This document shows positions 1 to 8,086 of a DNA stretch of 39,951 nt, piece after piece. A program made the position numbers and the translations under genes. Source of the DNA: DYJK01 sp964464825 (GTDB lineage Bacteria > Bacteroidota > Ignavibacteria > Ignavibacteriales > Melioribacteraceae); NCBI GenBank assembly GCA_964464825.1, contig CAYXKL010000013.1, positions 1 through 39,951 on the forward strand, written 5' to 3'. The notes under the pieces were generated by a model. That model was not told the origin of the DNA. It saw only the letters and a program-made list of their open reading frames with translations, and searched no databases. How positions within the stretch are numbered: the first letter of the stretch is position 1; the number at the start of each line of letters is the position of its first letter.

Positions 1-362
1 TGATTATAGCCACTACTCCCCTTAGAGGATATGATGATAGAAGTCTCGGTTTGCGTGCTTCCGATGGAAGAGTTATAGGAAGCAGAGTACAAGCTAAATA
101 TACATTTGAACTAAGAGGTGCCCTGGCTTTAGAACCAATTCCAATTTATTTATTGGCATTTGCAGAGGCTGGTAATGTATATTTCGATATCAAACAAACA
201 AATTTATTTGATTTGAAGAGATCGGTGGGAGTAGGTGCAAGAATTTTGATAAATCCGATTGGATTATTAGGTTTTGATTACGGATACGGTTTTGATAGAA
301 GAAGTGTTGATGACCAAAAGCCGCAATGGCTATTCCATTTTCAGTTTGGTAAAGGATTTTAA
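1..362 (+). CDS. bamA: BamA outer-membrane assembly factor, C-terminal end (partial)
   Basis: Only the last ~119 codons are in the window; the reading frame is open from base 3 and ends with TAA at 360-362. The visible part is the end of an Omp85-family beta-barrel. It has the PLRGYDDRSLG segment, matching the conserved RGY/RGF element of barrel loop 6, followed by alternating beta-strand sequence and a terminal Phe, the usual signal of outer-membrane barrels. BamA inserts beta-barrel proteins into the outer membrane. The Skp/OmpH chaperone genes directly downstream are its classical neighbours and support BamA over another Omp85 protein. The POTRA domains and start lie upstream of the window. 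A TTG at 51 is internal to the frame and is not the start. Confidence 0.88.
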   Translation, partial: IIATTPLRGYDDRSLGLRASDGRVIGSRVQAKYTFELRGALALEPIPIYLLAFAEAGNVYFDIKQTNLFDLKRSVGVGARILINPIGLLGFDYGYGFDRRSVDDQKPQWLFHFQFGKGF

Positions 363-388
363 CATTATATAAATATATAGAGGTAAAC

Positions 389-922
389 GTGAAAAGAAGT
401 ATATTATTTTTGTTTTTTGTTTTTGCTGTTTCAACTTTTGCTCAAACACAGCAGACGTTGTCATTAAAAATCGGTTATGTTGATTCAGAAATTATTTTAG
501 AACAATTTCCTGAAGCAATAAAAGCAAAAAGTGATTTGGAAGGACTTGTAACCAAATGGAGAAAAGAAGCTGATAGTATGACTACTGTACTTCAAACAGC
601 TTATGCAGATTATCAAAAACAAGCTTCCACAATGACACCAGAAAAACAAAAAGAAGCTCAACAGAATATTGTTGGCAAAGAACAGAGCCTTCAGCAATAC
701 AGAGAACAGAAATTTGCTCAACCTAATGGTGAATACTTTGTTCGTCAAGAACAATTAATGGCACCGGTTAAACAAAAAATCTTCAAAGCAATTGATGAAA
801 TTGCTAAAGAAGAAGCAATGCATTATGTACTTGATAAAGCTGGCGAAGTAGTTGTATTATATGCCGATGCTCAATTTGATATAACTTTTAAAGTTCTTGA
901 CCGCTTAAAAAGAGGCAAATAA
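389..922 (+). CDS. ompH: OmpH/Skp family periplasmic chaperone (first copy)
   Basis: This 177-residue protein has an N-terminal signal peptide (hydrophobic core at residues 5-18, cleavage probably after TFA). The OmpH motif KIGYVDSEIIL follows at about residue 27. Then come a long, charged, coiled-coil-like segment (about 45-115) and a C-terminal beta segment, the Skp layout. Skp holds unfolded outer-membrane proteins in the periplasm for BamA. The start is GTG at 389 with an AGAGG ribosome site just upstream; no ATG fits better. It lies 27 bases after bamA and 18 before a second, diverged copy, so all are probably co-transcribed. Confidence 0.88.
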   Translation: MKRSILFLFFVFAVSTFAQTQQTLSLKIGYVDSEIILEQFPEAIKAKSDLEGLVTKWRKEADSMTTVLQTAYADYQKQASTMTPEKQKEAQQNIVGKEQSLQQYREQKFAQPNGEYFVRQEQLMAPVKQKIFKAIDEIAKEEAMHYVLDKAGEVVVLYADAQFDITFKVLDRLKRGK

Positions 923-940
923 ATTTAACGGAATAAACCT

Positions 941-1450
941 ATGAAAAAGCTCGGATTTATTTTATCCGTTTTTATTTTTTCTTCTACTATAATAATTGCA
1001 CAGCCAAAAATCGGTTATGTTGATAGTGATACAATTATGAAACAACTCCCCGATGCTCAGGATACGCAAAAAAAACTTGATGCAATTATTAAAGAATGGC
1101 AAGAAGAATTAAATAAAATGGATAAAGATTGGAAAGCAAAATTTGATGATTACGAAAAAAGAAAATTAATATTAAGCGAACAAAAACGAGTTGAAATCGA
1201 GAAAGAACTTGTTGCTTTAGAAGATCAGATTTCAAAATACAGACAAGATAAATTTGGCGTACGTGGAGAACTTTTTCAAAAACAAGAAGAATTAATGAAG
1301 CCAATTCAAAATAGAATATTTAATGCAATTCAGGATGTTGCAAAAGAGAATGAATATGATTTTATTTTCGACCGAAGCGGTGATATTATTTTTCTATTTG
1401 CAAAAGAAGAATATGATGTAACTAATTTAGTTTTAGAAAAACTAAAATGA
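941..1450 (+). CDS. ompH: OmpH/Skp family periplasmic chaperone (second copy)
   Basis: This 169-residue paralogue of the gene just upstream has a signal peptide at residues 1-21 (ending IIIAQ). The same KIGYVDSDTIM start to the mature protein follows, then a charged helical hairpin (about 40-115) and the terminal segment with DFIFDRSGDIIFLFA. The two copies share the frame of the fold but differ at most positions, so the duplication is old. The expected role is holding outer-membrane proteins for BamA, perhaps with a different client range. ATG at 941; it ends 6 bases before lpxD. Confidence 0.87.
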   Translation: MKKLGFILSVFIFSSTIIIAQPKIGYVDSDTIMKQLPDAQDTQKKLDAIIKEWQEELNKMDKDWKAKFDDYEKRKLILSEQKRVEIEKELVALEDQISKYRQDKFGVRGELFQKQEELMKPIQNRIFNAIQDVAKENEYDFIFDRSGDIIFLFAKEEYDVTNLVLEKLK

Positions 1451-1456
1451 GTTCTT

Positions 1457-2503
1457 ATGAATTTAAAATTAAAAGAAGCCGCCGACTTAGTCGGCGGTGT
1501 TGTTATTGGCAATCCTGACTTAATAGTTCATAGTGTTGCCAAAATAGAAGAAGCTACCCCACAAGATCTTACATTTCTTTATTTACCGGCTTATGAAAAA
1601 TTTTTGGAAACCACAAAAGCTGCTGCAGTTTTAATTAAACCTGATTTCAAAAAAACCAGACAAGATTTAAGCTATATAGAAGTTCAGAATCCCAATACTG
1701 CTTTACAAAAAATTATCCTCACATATTTAAAACCGGAAATAAATATAAAAGGAATTGATCCAAGTGCTTCTATTGATAAGACCGTTAAACTTGGTAAAAA
1801 TGTTTCAATCGGGAAAAATGTTGTTGTAAGTACTGGTTCAGTTATCGGGGATGATTCAATAGTACTTCACAATACAGTGATAATGGATAATGTAATAATC
1901 GGGAATAATTGCTTGATCTATCCAAACGTTTCTATTAGAGAAAAAACAGTTTTGGGGAACAACGTAATTATTCATTCAAATACAGTAATCGGCTCTGATG
2001 GCTTTGGATATATTCCCAATGAAAAAGGTGAATATATCAAAGTACCGCAGATAGGAAATGTGATTCTTGAAGATGATGTTGAACTTGGCTCAAATGTTTC
2101 TATTGATAGAGCTACTATTGGATCGACGATAATTAAAAAAGGTGTTAAGATTGATAATCTTGTTCAAATAGCTCATAATGTTTCTGTTGGTGAAAATTCA
2201 ATTATAATTTCTCAAAGTGGAATTGCCGGAAGCACAAAGCTCGGGAAAAATTGTATTCTTGCCGGACAAGTTGGAGTGGTAGGTCATATAGAAATTGCTG
2301 ATAATGTTACAATAACTGCACAATCAGGGGTCTCAAAGTCAATTACAAAACCGGGCCAGTATCGCGGATCGCCAACTGATGAATTAACCAAAACACTAAG
2401 ATTAGAAGCTCACATAAAAAATCTCCCTTCTTATGCAGAAAAGATTAAAAAATTAGAAGAAAAAATTGCATCTTTGGAGCAGCAAATTTCTGAAAAAGGT
2501 TAA
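1457..2503 (+). CDS. lpxD: UDP-3-O-acylglucosamine N-acyltransferase LpxD
   Basis: This enzyme performs the third step of lipid A synthesis, transferring a 3-hydroxyacyl chain from acyl carrier protein to the amine of UDP-3-O-acyl-glucosamine. The 348-residue length is typical. An N-terminal uridine-binding domain (about 1-100, with PQDLTFLYLPAYEKFL) precedes a left-handed beta-helix of hexapeptide repeats (about 100-300). The catalytic His is H240 in the QIAHNVSVG segment. The C-terminus (about 325-346) is a short coiled coil, as in LpxD trimers. ATG at 1457, six bases after ompH and 13 before lpxC/fabZ, within a lipid A operon. Confidence 0.96.
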   Translation: MNLKLKEAADLVGGVVIGNPDLIVHSVAKIEEATPQDLTFLYLPAYEKFLETTKAAAVLIKPDFKKTRQDLSYIEVQNPNTALQKIILTYLKPEINIKGIDPSASIDKTVKLGKNVSIGKNVVVSTGSVIGDDSIVLHNTVIMDNVIIGNNCLIYPNVSIREKTVLGNNVIIHSNTVIGSDGFGYIPNEKGEYIKVPQIGNVILEDDVELGSNVSIDRATIGSTIIKKGVKIDNLVQIAHNVSVGENSIIISQSGIAGSTKLGKNCILAGQVGVVGHIEIADNVTITAQSGVSKSITKPGQYRGSPTDELTKTLRLEAHIKNLPSYAEKIKKLEEKIASLEQQISEKG

Positions 2504-2516
2504 GGAAAAGAGATAA

Positions 2517-3929
2517 ATGCTCGAACTCCAAAGAACTATAGCTAAATCAGTTTCACTATCCGGAATTGGTTTACATACCGGTACACAAAGTACAATTACA
2601 TTCAAACCAGCATCTGAAAACTCGGGGATCAAATTCGTTAGAACTGATCTCGGCGGAATGCCTGAAATTCCGGCTAATGTTGATTACGTTGTTGATATTT
2701 CCCGTGGTACTACTCTTGGTTTAGGCGATGCCAAAGTTCATACCGTGGAACACGTTCTTGCAGCTATTGTTGGATTGCAGATTGATAATATTACAATTGA
2801 AATGAATGGAATTGAACCACCAATTGGAGATGGCAGTTCTATACCGTTTGTAGAAATATTAACTGAAGCTGGATTTGTTACACAAGAAGCACCAAAAGAT
2901 TATTTAGTTATAGATCAAACTGTCGAGTATCATGACGAAAAGAATCAAGTTGATATAGTTGCTCTCCCTTTAGATGGCTACCGCATCAGTGCTATGATAG
3001 ATTACCAAAATCCAGCTTTGGGAAGTCAGCATTCTGGTCTCTTTGATTTAGAAAAAGAATTTGTTACAGAATTTGCACCGGCAAGAACTTTCTGCTTTTT
3101 AAGTGAAGTTGAATCATTGGCAGATGCCGGACTTATAAAAGGTGGAGATATTGATAATGCAATAGTTATTGTTGATCATGATCTTGATAGTGAAGAACTT
3201 AAAAAACTTGAAAAAAAATTAGGTGTAAAAAATCATCTGACAGTTACTCCTCAAGGATATTTAAACACCAACAAATTAAGATTCAAAAATGAACCGGCGC
3301 GCCACAAAGTTTTAGATATGATTGGCGATCTTGCTTTAATTGGAGTTCCAATAAAAGCACAAATACTTGCGGCCCGTCCCGGTCACCGTTCCAATGTTGA
3401 ACTTGCAAAAAAAATTAGAGCTCTTTATCAGCAAAAAAAATTTGTAAAGAAATATCAATTCGTAAAAAAAGAAGGTATTGTATTTGATATAAATGCAATT
3501 CAAAGAATGCTTCCGCATCGTTACCCATTCCTTTTAGTTGATAAAGTAACAGAATTAGAATTAGATAAAAGAGTTGTTGGAATTAAATGTGTATCGGTTA
3601 ACGAACCATTTTTTCAGGGACATTTTCCCGGACAGCCGGTAATGCCCGGAGTATTAATTCTAGAAGCATTAGCACAGACTGGTGGAATTCTACTCTTAAA
3701 TTCTTTCATCGATCCAGAAAATCATCTTGTATTTTTTATGAGTATTAATAATGCAAAATTCAGAAAACCGGTCGTTCCGGGTGACGAATTAATCCTTGAA
3801 GCTGAACTTATAAATAAAAAAAGTAAATATTTTTCTTTAAAAGGAACTGCAATTGTAAATAATAGTGTAGTTGCCGAAGCCGAATTTATGGCAGCAATTG
3901 TTGACCGTGAAGATAAACCTCAAAAATAA
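2517..3929 (+). CDS. lpxC/fabZ: Bifunctional UDP-3-O-acyl-GlcNAc deacetylase / 3-hydroxyacyl-ACP dehydratase (LpxC-FabZ fusion)
   Basis: One 470-residue protein carries two enzymes. Residues 1-305 are LpxC, the zinc deacetylase that commits the cell to lipid A. Its metal ligands appear as H79 (in HTVEHVLAA) and H263/D267 (in RHKVLDMIGD). Residues about 322-465 are FabZ, the dehydratase of fatty-acid elongation, with MLPHRYPFLLVDK and the catalytic H369 (QGHFPGQPVMPG) and E383. A lysine-rich linker (about 305-320) joins them. This fusion is known from Bacteroidota and Chlorobi and supports that lineage. Both enzymes use the 3-hydroxyacyl-ACP branch point, so the fusion may tie lipid A to fatty-acid supply. 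ATG at 2517 with GGAAAAGAG upstream. Confidence 0.96.
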   Translation: MLELQRTIAKSVSLSGIGLHTGTQSTITFKPASENSGIKFVRTDLGGMPEIPANVDYVVDISRGTTLGLGDAKVHTVEHVLAAIVGLQIDNITIEMNGIEPPIGDGSSIPFVEILTEAGFVTQEAPKDYLVIDQTVEYHDEKNQVDIVALPLDGYRISAMIDYQNPALGSQHSGLFDLEKEFVTEFAPARTFCFLSEVESLADAGLIKGGDIDNAIVIVDHDLDSEELKKLEKKLGVKNHLTVTPQGYLNTNKLRFKNEPARHKVLDMIGDLALIGVPIKAQILAARPGHRSNVELAKKIRALYQQKKFVKKYQFVKKEGIVFDINAIQRMLPHRYPFLLVDKVTELELDKRVVGIKCVSVNEPFFQGHFPGQPVMPGVLILEALAQTGGILLLNSFIDPENHLVFFMSINNAKFRKPVVPGDELILEAELINKKSKYFSLKGTAIVNNSVVAEAEFMAAIVDREDKPQK

Positions 3930-3940
3930 TCGATAACAAT

Positions 3941-4717
3941 ATGTCATCAATTCACCCTACCGCTATAATTAGTCCTAAAGCAAAATTAGGAAATAATATT
4001 TTTGTTGATGCCTTTACTATAATTCATGATGATGTTGAAATTGGTGATGATTGCATTATTGGTCCTCACACAGTGATTTATGATGGTGCCCGTTTAGGAA
4101 ATAGAATAAAAATTTCACAAGGTGTTTCTATATCTAATGCACCGCAAGATTTGAAATACAATAACGAAAAAACATATTTCTATATAGATGATGACACGGT
4201 TATAAGAGAGTTTTGTGTTCTACATCGGGGAACAGTTTCGCATGGCGAATCCAAAGTTGGGAAAAATTGTCTATTGATGGCATACGTTCACATTGCACAT
4301 GATTGTTACATCGGTAATAATGTTATTGTAGCTAATACAACTCAAATTGCCGGACATTGTGAAGTTGAAGATAATGTAATAATTGGAGGTGTAACCGGTG
4401 TACATCAATTTTCTAAAATTGGTAAATATGCTATAATTGGTGCGTGTTCAAAGATTGGTTCTGATATTCCTCCATATGTTATGGCCGCTGGTAATCCGGC
4501 AAGGTATTTCGGTTTAAACTTAATTGGATTAAAACGAAAAGGATTTTCTAAAGAAGAAATTAATACAATAAAAAGTGCATACGACATTTTTTATAATTCT
4601 GGATTAAACCGACCACAAGCAATTGAAAAAATTAAAGTAAGCTATCCATCAAATCCGCATATCGAAAATATTTTAAACTTCTTCGAAAAATCTAATCGCG
4701 GTATTATTAGAAAATGA
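3941..4717 (+). CDS. lpxA: Acyl-ACP:UDP-N-acetylglucosamine O-acyltransferase LpxA
   Basis: This is the first enzyme of lipid A synthesis, acylating UDP-GlcNAc at O-3. The 258 residues match the family. An N-terminal left-handed beta-helix of hexapeptide repeats starts at IHPTAIISPKAKLG. The HIAHDCYIG segment carries the catalytic His, H120 (H125 in the E. coli enzyme). The helical C-terminal domain (about 190-258) includes AAGNPARYFGLN and LKRKGFS, as usual. It sits 11 bases after lpxC/fabZ and overlaps the next gene by four bases (ATGA), which suggests translational coupling. Confidence 0.96.
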   Translation: MSSIHPTAIISPKAKLGNNIFVDAFTIIHDDVEIGDDCIIGPHTVIYDGARLGNRIKISQGVSISNAPQDLKYNNEKTYFYIDDDTVIREFCVLHRGTVSHGESKVGKNCLLMAYVHIAHDCYIGNNVIVANTTQIAGHCEVEDNVIIGGVTGVHQFSKIGKYAIIGACSKIGSDIPPYVMAAGNPARYFGLNLIGLKRKGFSKEEINTIKSAYDIFYNSGLNRPQAIEKIKVSYPSNPHIENILNFFEKSNRGIIRK

Positions 4718-5463
4718 TGTGGTATTTTATCAATTCAGGATTTAACACCGGTAAGTTTAACATGGATTTTGATATTAATCTCGCACAAAAGTGTAAACCG
4801 GATGAAGCATATTTCAGATTATATAGGTGGAAGCCATATTGTATTTCTTTGGGTGCAAATCAATCTACAAATGATATCGATAAAGATCTTGCCGATAAAG
4901 ATGGAATTGATATTGTAAAAAGACCAACCGGTGGAAGAGCTATTCTTCATGCAGAAGAAATAACTTATTCTGTTATTTTACCATATTCAAAAATTCAAAG
5001 TGCAAAAGAAATTTATCAAAAAATATCCAATGCGCTGATGAAAGGATTAGAATATTATAATCCTATATTAAAAAAAGCTGAATTAGAAAACACTCAACCG
5101 GATTTTCCTAAATTGCTAAAAGATTCATCGGGTGTTTTATGTTTCGGAAGCACAGCAAAAAATGAAGTTAAGTTCGATGGTAAAAAATTGATAGGAAGTG
5201 CTCAACGGAAATTAGATTCCGTTATTTTACAGCATGGTTCAATTTTATGCGGCACATATCATAAAAATTTAACAAAATACCTAAAAACTGATAATGAAAT
5301 AAAAAAATCACTAACATCCGAAATTAACGAAAGGACAACCGAAATTGAAAGTATCATAAATTCGAATGTTGATTATAATTTACTTTGCAACTGCCTTAAA
5401 ATCGGTTTTGAATCAACTTGGGGAATTATTTTTGCAGATTCCCTATCAAATATTCCCTCTTAA
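4714..5463 (+). CDS. Lipoate-protein ligase A family protein, LipM-like octanoyltransferase
   Basis: This 249-residue protein belongs to the LplA/LipB/BirA catalytic fold. The RPTGGRAILH loop (residues 70-79) binds the lipoyl or octanoyl group, and KKLIGSAQRK (about 157-166) carries the conserved Lys region. A Cys at 143, in LCFGS, lies where the octanoyltransferase LipM has its acyl-enzyme Cys, and no C-terminal LplA accessory domain is present. Both point to octanoyl transfer from ACP rather than ATP-dependent ligation, which is inference. It overlaps lpxA by four bases, joining acyl-ACP-using enzymes in one operon. Start could be 4714 or the next codon, 4717. Confidence 0.8.
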   Translation: MMWYFINSGFNTGKFNMDFDINLAQKCKPDEAYFRLYRWKPYCISLGANQSTNDIDKDLADKDGIDIVKRPTGGRAILHAEEITYSVILPYSKIQSAKEIYQKISNALMKGLEYYNPILKKAELENTQPDFPKLLKDSSGVLCFGSTAKNEVKFDGKKLIGSAQRKLDSVILQHGSILCGTYHKNLTKYLKTDNEIKKSLTSEINERTTEIESIINSNVDYNLLCNCLKIGFESTWGIIFADSLSNIPS

Positions 5464-5538
5464 AAAGCTAAATAAATTTTATTCACAAGTAACTTAGTAT
5501 TAAATTTCTGCTTAGATTTTATAACAATTACATTTCAG

Positions 5539-6615
5539 ATGATATTGAAAAGTTATTTTTTATTCTTATATATTCTATTAACAATATCTGTTTATGCACA
5601 AGATGATTTTGAATTCTTTTTAAATGGAACTGCCATAACAGATATTACCTCATACAATAATGAAATTTGGATTGCTACAAACGGGAGCGGCATTTTCAAA
5701 TTTGATAGAAATAATGAAAAGTGGACTCAGTATTCTTCATCAAAAGAAAATTTACAGCATGATTTTTTCTATTGTGTTGCTGCTAGCAGAGATTTAGTAT
5801 GGGCTGGTTCAACAGATGGACTTTTTATTTTCGATAAAGTAAGAGGAAATTGGACAAAAAGAAAATTCGGATTAGGCGGACAATTAAGCAATTGGATTCG
5901 TTCACTTGCTTTTGATAAGTATGAAAATGCAGTTTGGATTGGCAGATTTAAGTACTTAACAAAATATGATCTAAAAGCTAAACGGTATATTGATTACGAT
6001 TTAACTGTCAGAGGTAATGAAAAAACTAATACAATTAAAACAATACAGATTGATGGTGACAGCTTAGTTTGGTTCGGTACCGAAGCCGGTCTGCATAAAT
6101 ATGATAAATCAAAAGACATAAATGAAAATGGTGCTATAACATTTTATGATAACAGATTTAATTATTTTAATGGTGAAGGTGAACAAATTTCTGTTTCTTC
6201 ATTACTTTTTGAAAGAAATTATGTGTGGATCGGCTTAGATGAATTTGTTACACCTGAAAGACCTGAGTTTAATCTTGGCGGATTGTTTAAATACAATAGA
6301 AGAAATGATTGGATTAGATATGATGACTCTAAAGGATTGAACGGTAATGGAATTTATGATCTTGAACGAACAGGTAATTACATCTGGGCGTCAACTTATC
6401 AGTTTGGTAAAAACACTAAAGAAATGTACGGAAGAGGTTTAGTACTAGTTAATCGAATTAACGAAAAAATAATTCCTATAAATGATGAGCGTATTCCTAA
6501 AACAATAAATACTATTTTTTTTGATGATACCTATTTATGGCTTGGTACTGATAATGGAATTATACGTATAAATTTTTTTAATAAATTAGCTCAATGGTTC
6601 AAAGGAGATCAGTGA
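5539..6615 (+). CDS. Secreted Reg_prop-type beta-propeller protein, function unknown
   Basis: This 358-residue protein has a clear signal peptide (residues 1-20, ending VYAQ). It then carries about seven repeats of the two-component-regulator propeller type: IWIATNGSGIFKFD, VWAGSTDGLFIFD, VWIGRFKYLTKYD, VWFGTEAGLHKYD, VWIGLDEF...GGLFKY, YIWASTYQ and YLWLGTDNGIIRI. Such propellers are usually the periplasmic sensor part of hybrid histidine kinases, but here there is no membrane segment or kinase: the protein ends after the last blade. It may be a free ligand-binding or scaffold protein. Its stop codon overlaps the start of the heptose kinase gene by one base (TGATG), so the two are probably translated together. 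Confidence 0.75.
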   Translation: MILKSYFLFLYILLTISVYAQDDFEFFLNGTAITDITSYNNEIWIATNGSGIFKFDRNNEKWTQYSSSKENLQHDFFYCVAASRDLVWAGSTDGLFIFDKVRGNWTKRKFGLGGQLSNWIRSLAFDKYENAVWIGRFKYLTKYDLKAKRYIDYDLTVRGNEKTNTIKTIQIDGDSLVWFGTEAGLHKYDKSKDINENGAITFYDNRFNYFNGEGEQISVSSLLFERNYVWIGLDEFVTPERPEFNLGGLFKYNRRNDWIRYDDSKGLNGNGIYDLERTGNYIWASTYQFGKNTKEMYGRGLVLVNRINEKIIPINDERIPKTINTIFFDDTYLWLGTDNGIIRINFFNKLAQWFKGDQ

Positions 6616-7610
6616 TGCTCGATACTACTCTTAAGAAATTAAATAAACTTAAAAAGAATTTTTATGGTAAAAGAATTGCCATAATTGGAGATATGATGCT
6701 CGATTGCTATTACTGGGGCAATATTCATAGAATATCCCCAGAAGCACCAGTACCTGTTGTTGAAATTGATAATGAATTCTCACGATTCGGCGGTGCTACA
6801 AATGTTGCTTTTAACATTTTAAAACTTGGGGGCAGCCCCTTCCCTATCGGTGTTATTGGAAGTGATACTAATGGTAAAGTATTAAAAAAATTAATGAGAG
6901 AAGTTAATATCACAGATGAAGGAATCATTATAGATAAATCTCGTCCAACAACAGTAAAGACAAGAGTGATAGCTCACAATCAGCATGTTGTTAGAATTGA
7001 TAAAGAAAATTCTGTTCCAATCAATCCAATGATAGAGAAAAATATTATTTCAACACTTAAGAAGAATATCAAAAAAATTGATGCGATAATTTTACAAGAT
7101 TATAATAAAGGTGTTTTAACACCTTATTTAATAAGAGAATTAATTTCTATAGCCAATGAAACAAAAAAAATTATAACTGTCGATCCTAAATTCACAAACT
7201 TTTTTGAATATAAGAACGTTACGGTATTTAAGCCGAATAGAAAGGAAACAGAAGATGCATTCGGTATAAGAATAAAAAGTAATAATGATATTAAAAATGC
7301 CGGACTCAAAATATTAAACAAATTAAATCCAAAATATGCATTACTAACTCTTGGAGAAGAAGGAATTGCTCTTTTTGAAAAAGGGAATACCGAACAGCGG
7401 ATTCCAACTAAAGCAAGAAAAATTGCTGATGTTTCAGGTGCCGGTGATACTGTAATCTCAACTCTTACAATTGCTCTTACAGCCGGTGCTAATATCTATG
7501 ATGCTGCTTATATGGCAAACTTTTCCGGCGGACTTGTTTGTCAAGAAGTTGGTATCGTTCCAATTGAAATTGATACTTTATTCAATGCAATTATTAATGA
7601 GTTAAAATGA
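6615..7610 (+). CDS. rfaE1: D-glycero-beta-D-manno-heptose-7-phosphate kinase (RfaE1/HldE N-terminal type)
   Basis: This PfkB-family sugar kinase phosphorylates heptose 7-phosphate at C1 on the way to ADP-heptose, a core-LPS sugar donor. Visible signatures are IGDMMLDCYYWG near the N-terminus, RISPEAPVPVV (substrate lid typical of RfaE), RFGGATNVAFNI, and the ATP/catalytic motif ADVSGAGDT with the catalytic base Asp. I place the start at ATG 6615, giving 331 residues, because an AGGAG site lies 8 bases upstream; the frame is open from an earlier ATG at 6594. It overlaps the adenylyltransferase gene by four bases (ATGA); in E. coli both activities are on one protein, HldE. Confidence 0.92.
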   Translation: MLDTTLKKLNKLKKNFYGKRIAIIGDMMLDCYYWGNIHRISPEAPVPVVEIDNEFSRFGGATNVAFNILKLGGSPFPIGVIGSDTNGKVLKKLMREVNITDEGIIIDKSRPTTVKTRVIAHNQHVVRIDKENSVPINPMIEKNIISTLKKNIKKIDAIILQDYNKGVLTPYLIRELISIANETKKIITVDPKFTNFFEYKNVTVFKPNRKETEDAFGIRIKSNNDIKNAGLKILNKLNPKYALLTLGEEGIALFEKGNTEQRIPTKARKIADVSGAGDTVISTLTIALTAGANIYDAAYMANFSGGLVCQEVGIVPIEIDTLFNAIINELK

Positions 7611-8086
7611 ACAATATTAAAAATATCGAAGAACTTGTCAGCATCAGAAATAAATTAAAAAGCCAAAACAAGAAAGTAGTTTTTACAAATGGTGTTTTTG
7701 ATATTCTTCATGCCGGACATGTAGACTACTTAGTCAAAGCAAAAAAAATGGGCGATGTTCTTATTGTTGCTGTTAATTCTGATTCCTCTGTAAAAAAAAT
7801 TAAGGGTGATAAAAGACCTATTGTTCCTCAAGCTGAAAGAGCTTTTATTCTTTCTAATTTAAAATGTGTTGATTATGTTACTATTTTCGAAGAGGATACA
7901 CCCTACGAAGTAATAAAAAAAATTATCCCCGATGTTTTGATTAAAGGCGCAGATTGGACAATAGATAAAATTATTGGAAAAGATATTGTTGAAAACGCCG
8001 GTGGTAAAATTGAAACCATAGAATTTGTTAACATTCAATCATCAACAAATATTATAAATATTATTCTTGATAGATATAAAGGTTAA
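7607..8086 (+). CDS. rfaE2: D-glycero-beta-D-manno-heptose 1-phosphate adenylyltransferase (RfaE2/HldE C-terminal type)
   Basis: This 159-residue nucleotidyltransferase makes ADP-heptose from heptose 1-phosphate and ATP. The cytidylyltransferase-fold signatures are TNGVFDILHAGHVDYL with its HxGH motif, and VAVNSDSSVKKIKGDKRPI. A later segment, VLIKGADW, is typical of RfaE2, as is the C-terminal QSSTNII, the equivalent of the usual STT. It is coupled to the kinase upstream (ATGA overlap) and to tamB downstream (TAATG overlap), so the ADP-heptose step is carried as two adjacent proteins. Confidence 0.93.
   Translation: MNNIKNIEELVSIRNKLKSQNKKVVFTNGVFDILHAGHVDYLVKAKKMGDVLIVAVNSDSSVKKIKGDKRPIVPQAERAFILSNLKCVDYVTIFEEDTPYEVIKKIIPDVLIKGADWTIDKIIGKDIVENAGGKIETIEFVNIQSSTNIINIILDRYKG

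Noticed and set aside
6594..6614. Earlier ATG as start of the heptose kinase
   Set aside because: The AGGAG ribosome site lies downstream of this ATG and fits the ATG at 6615, which also overlaps the preceding stop codon.
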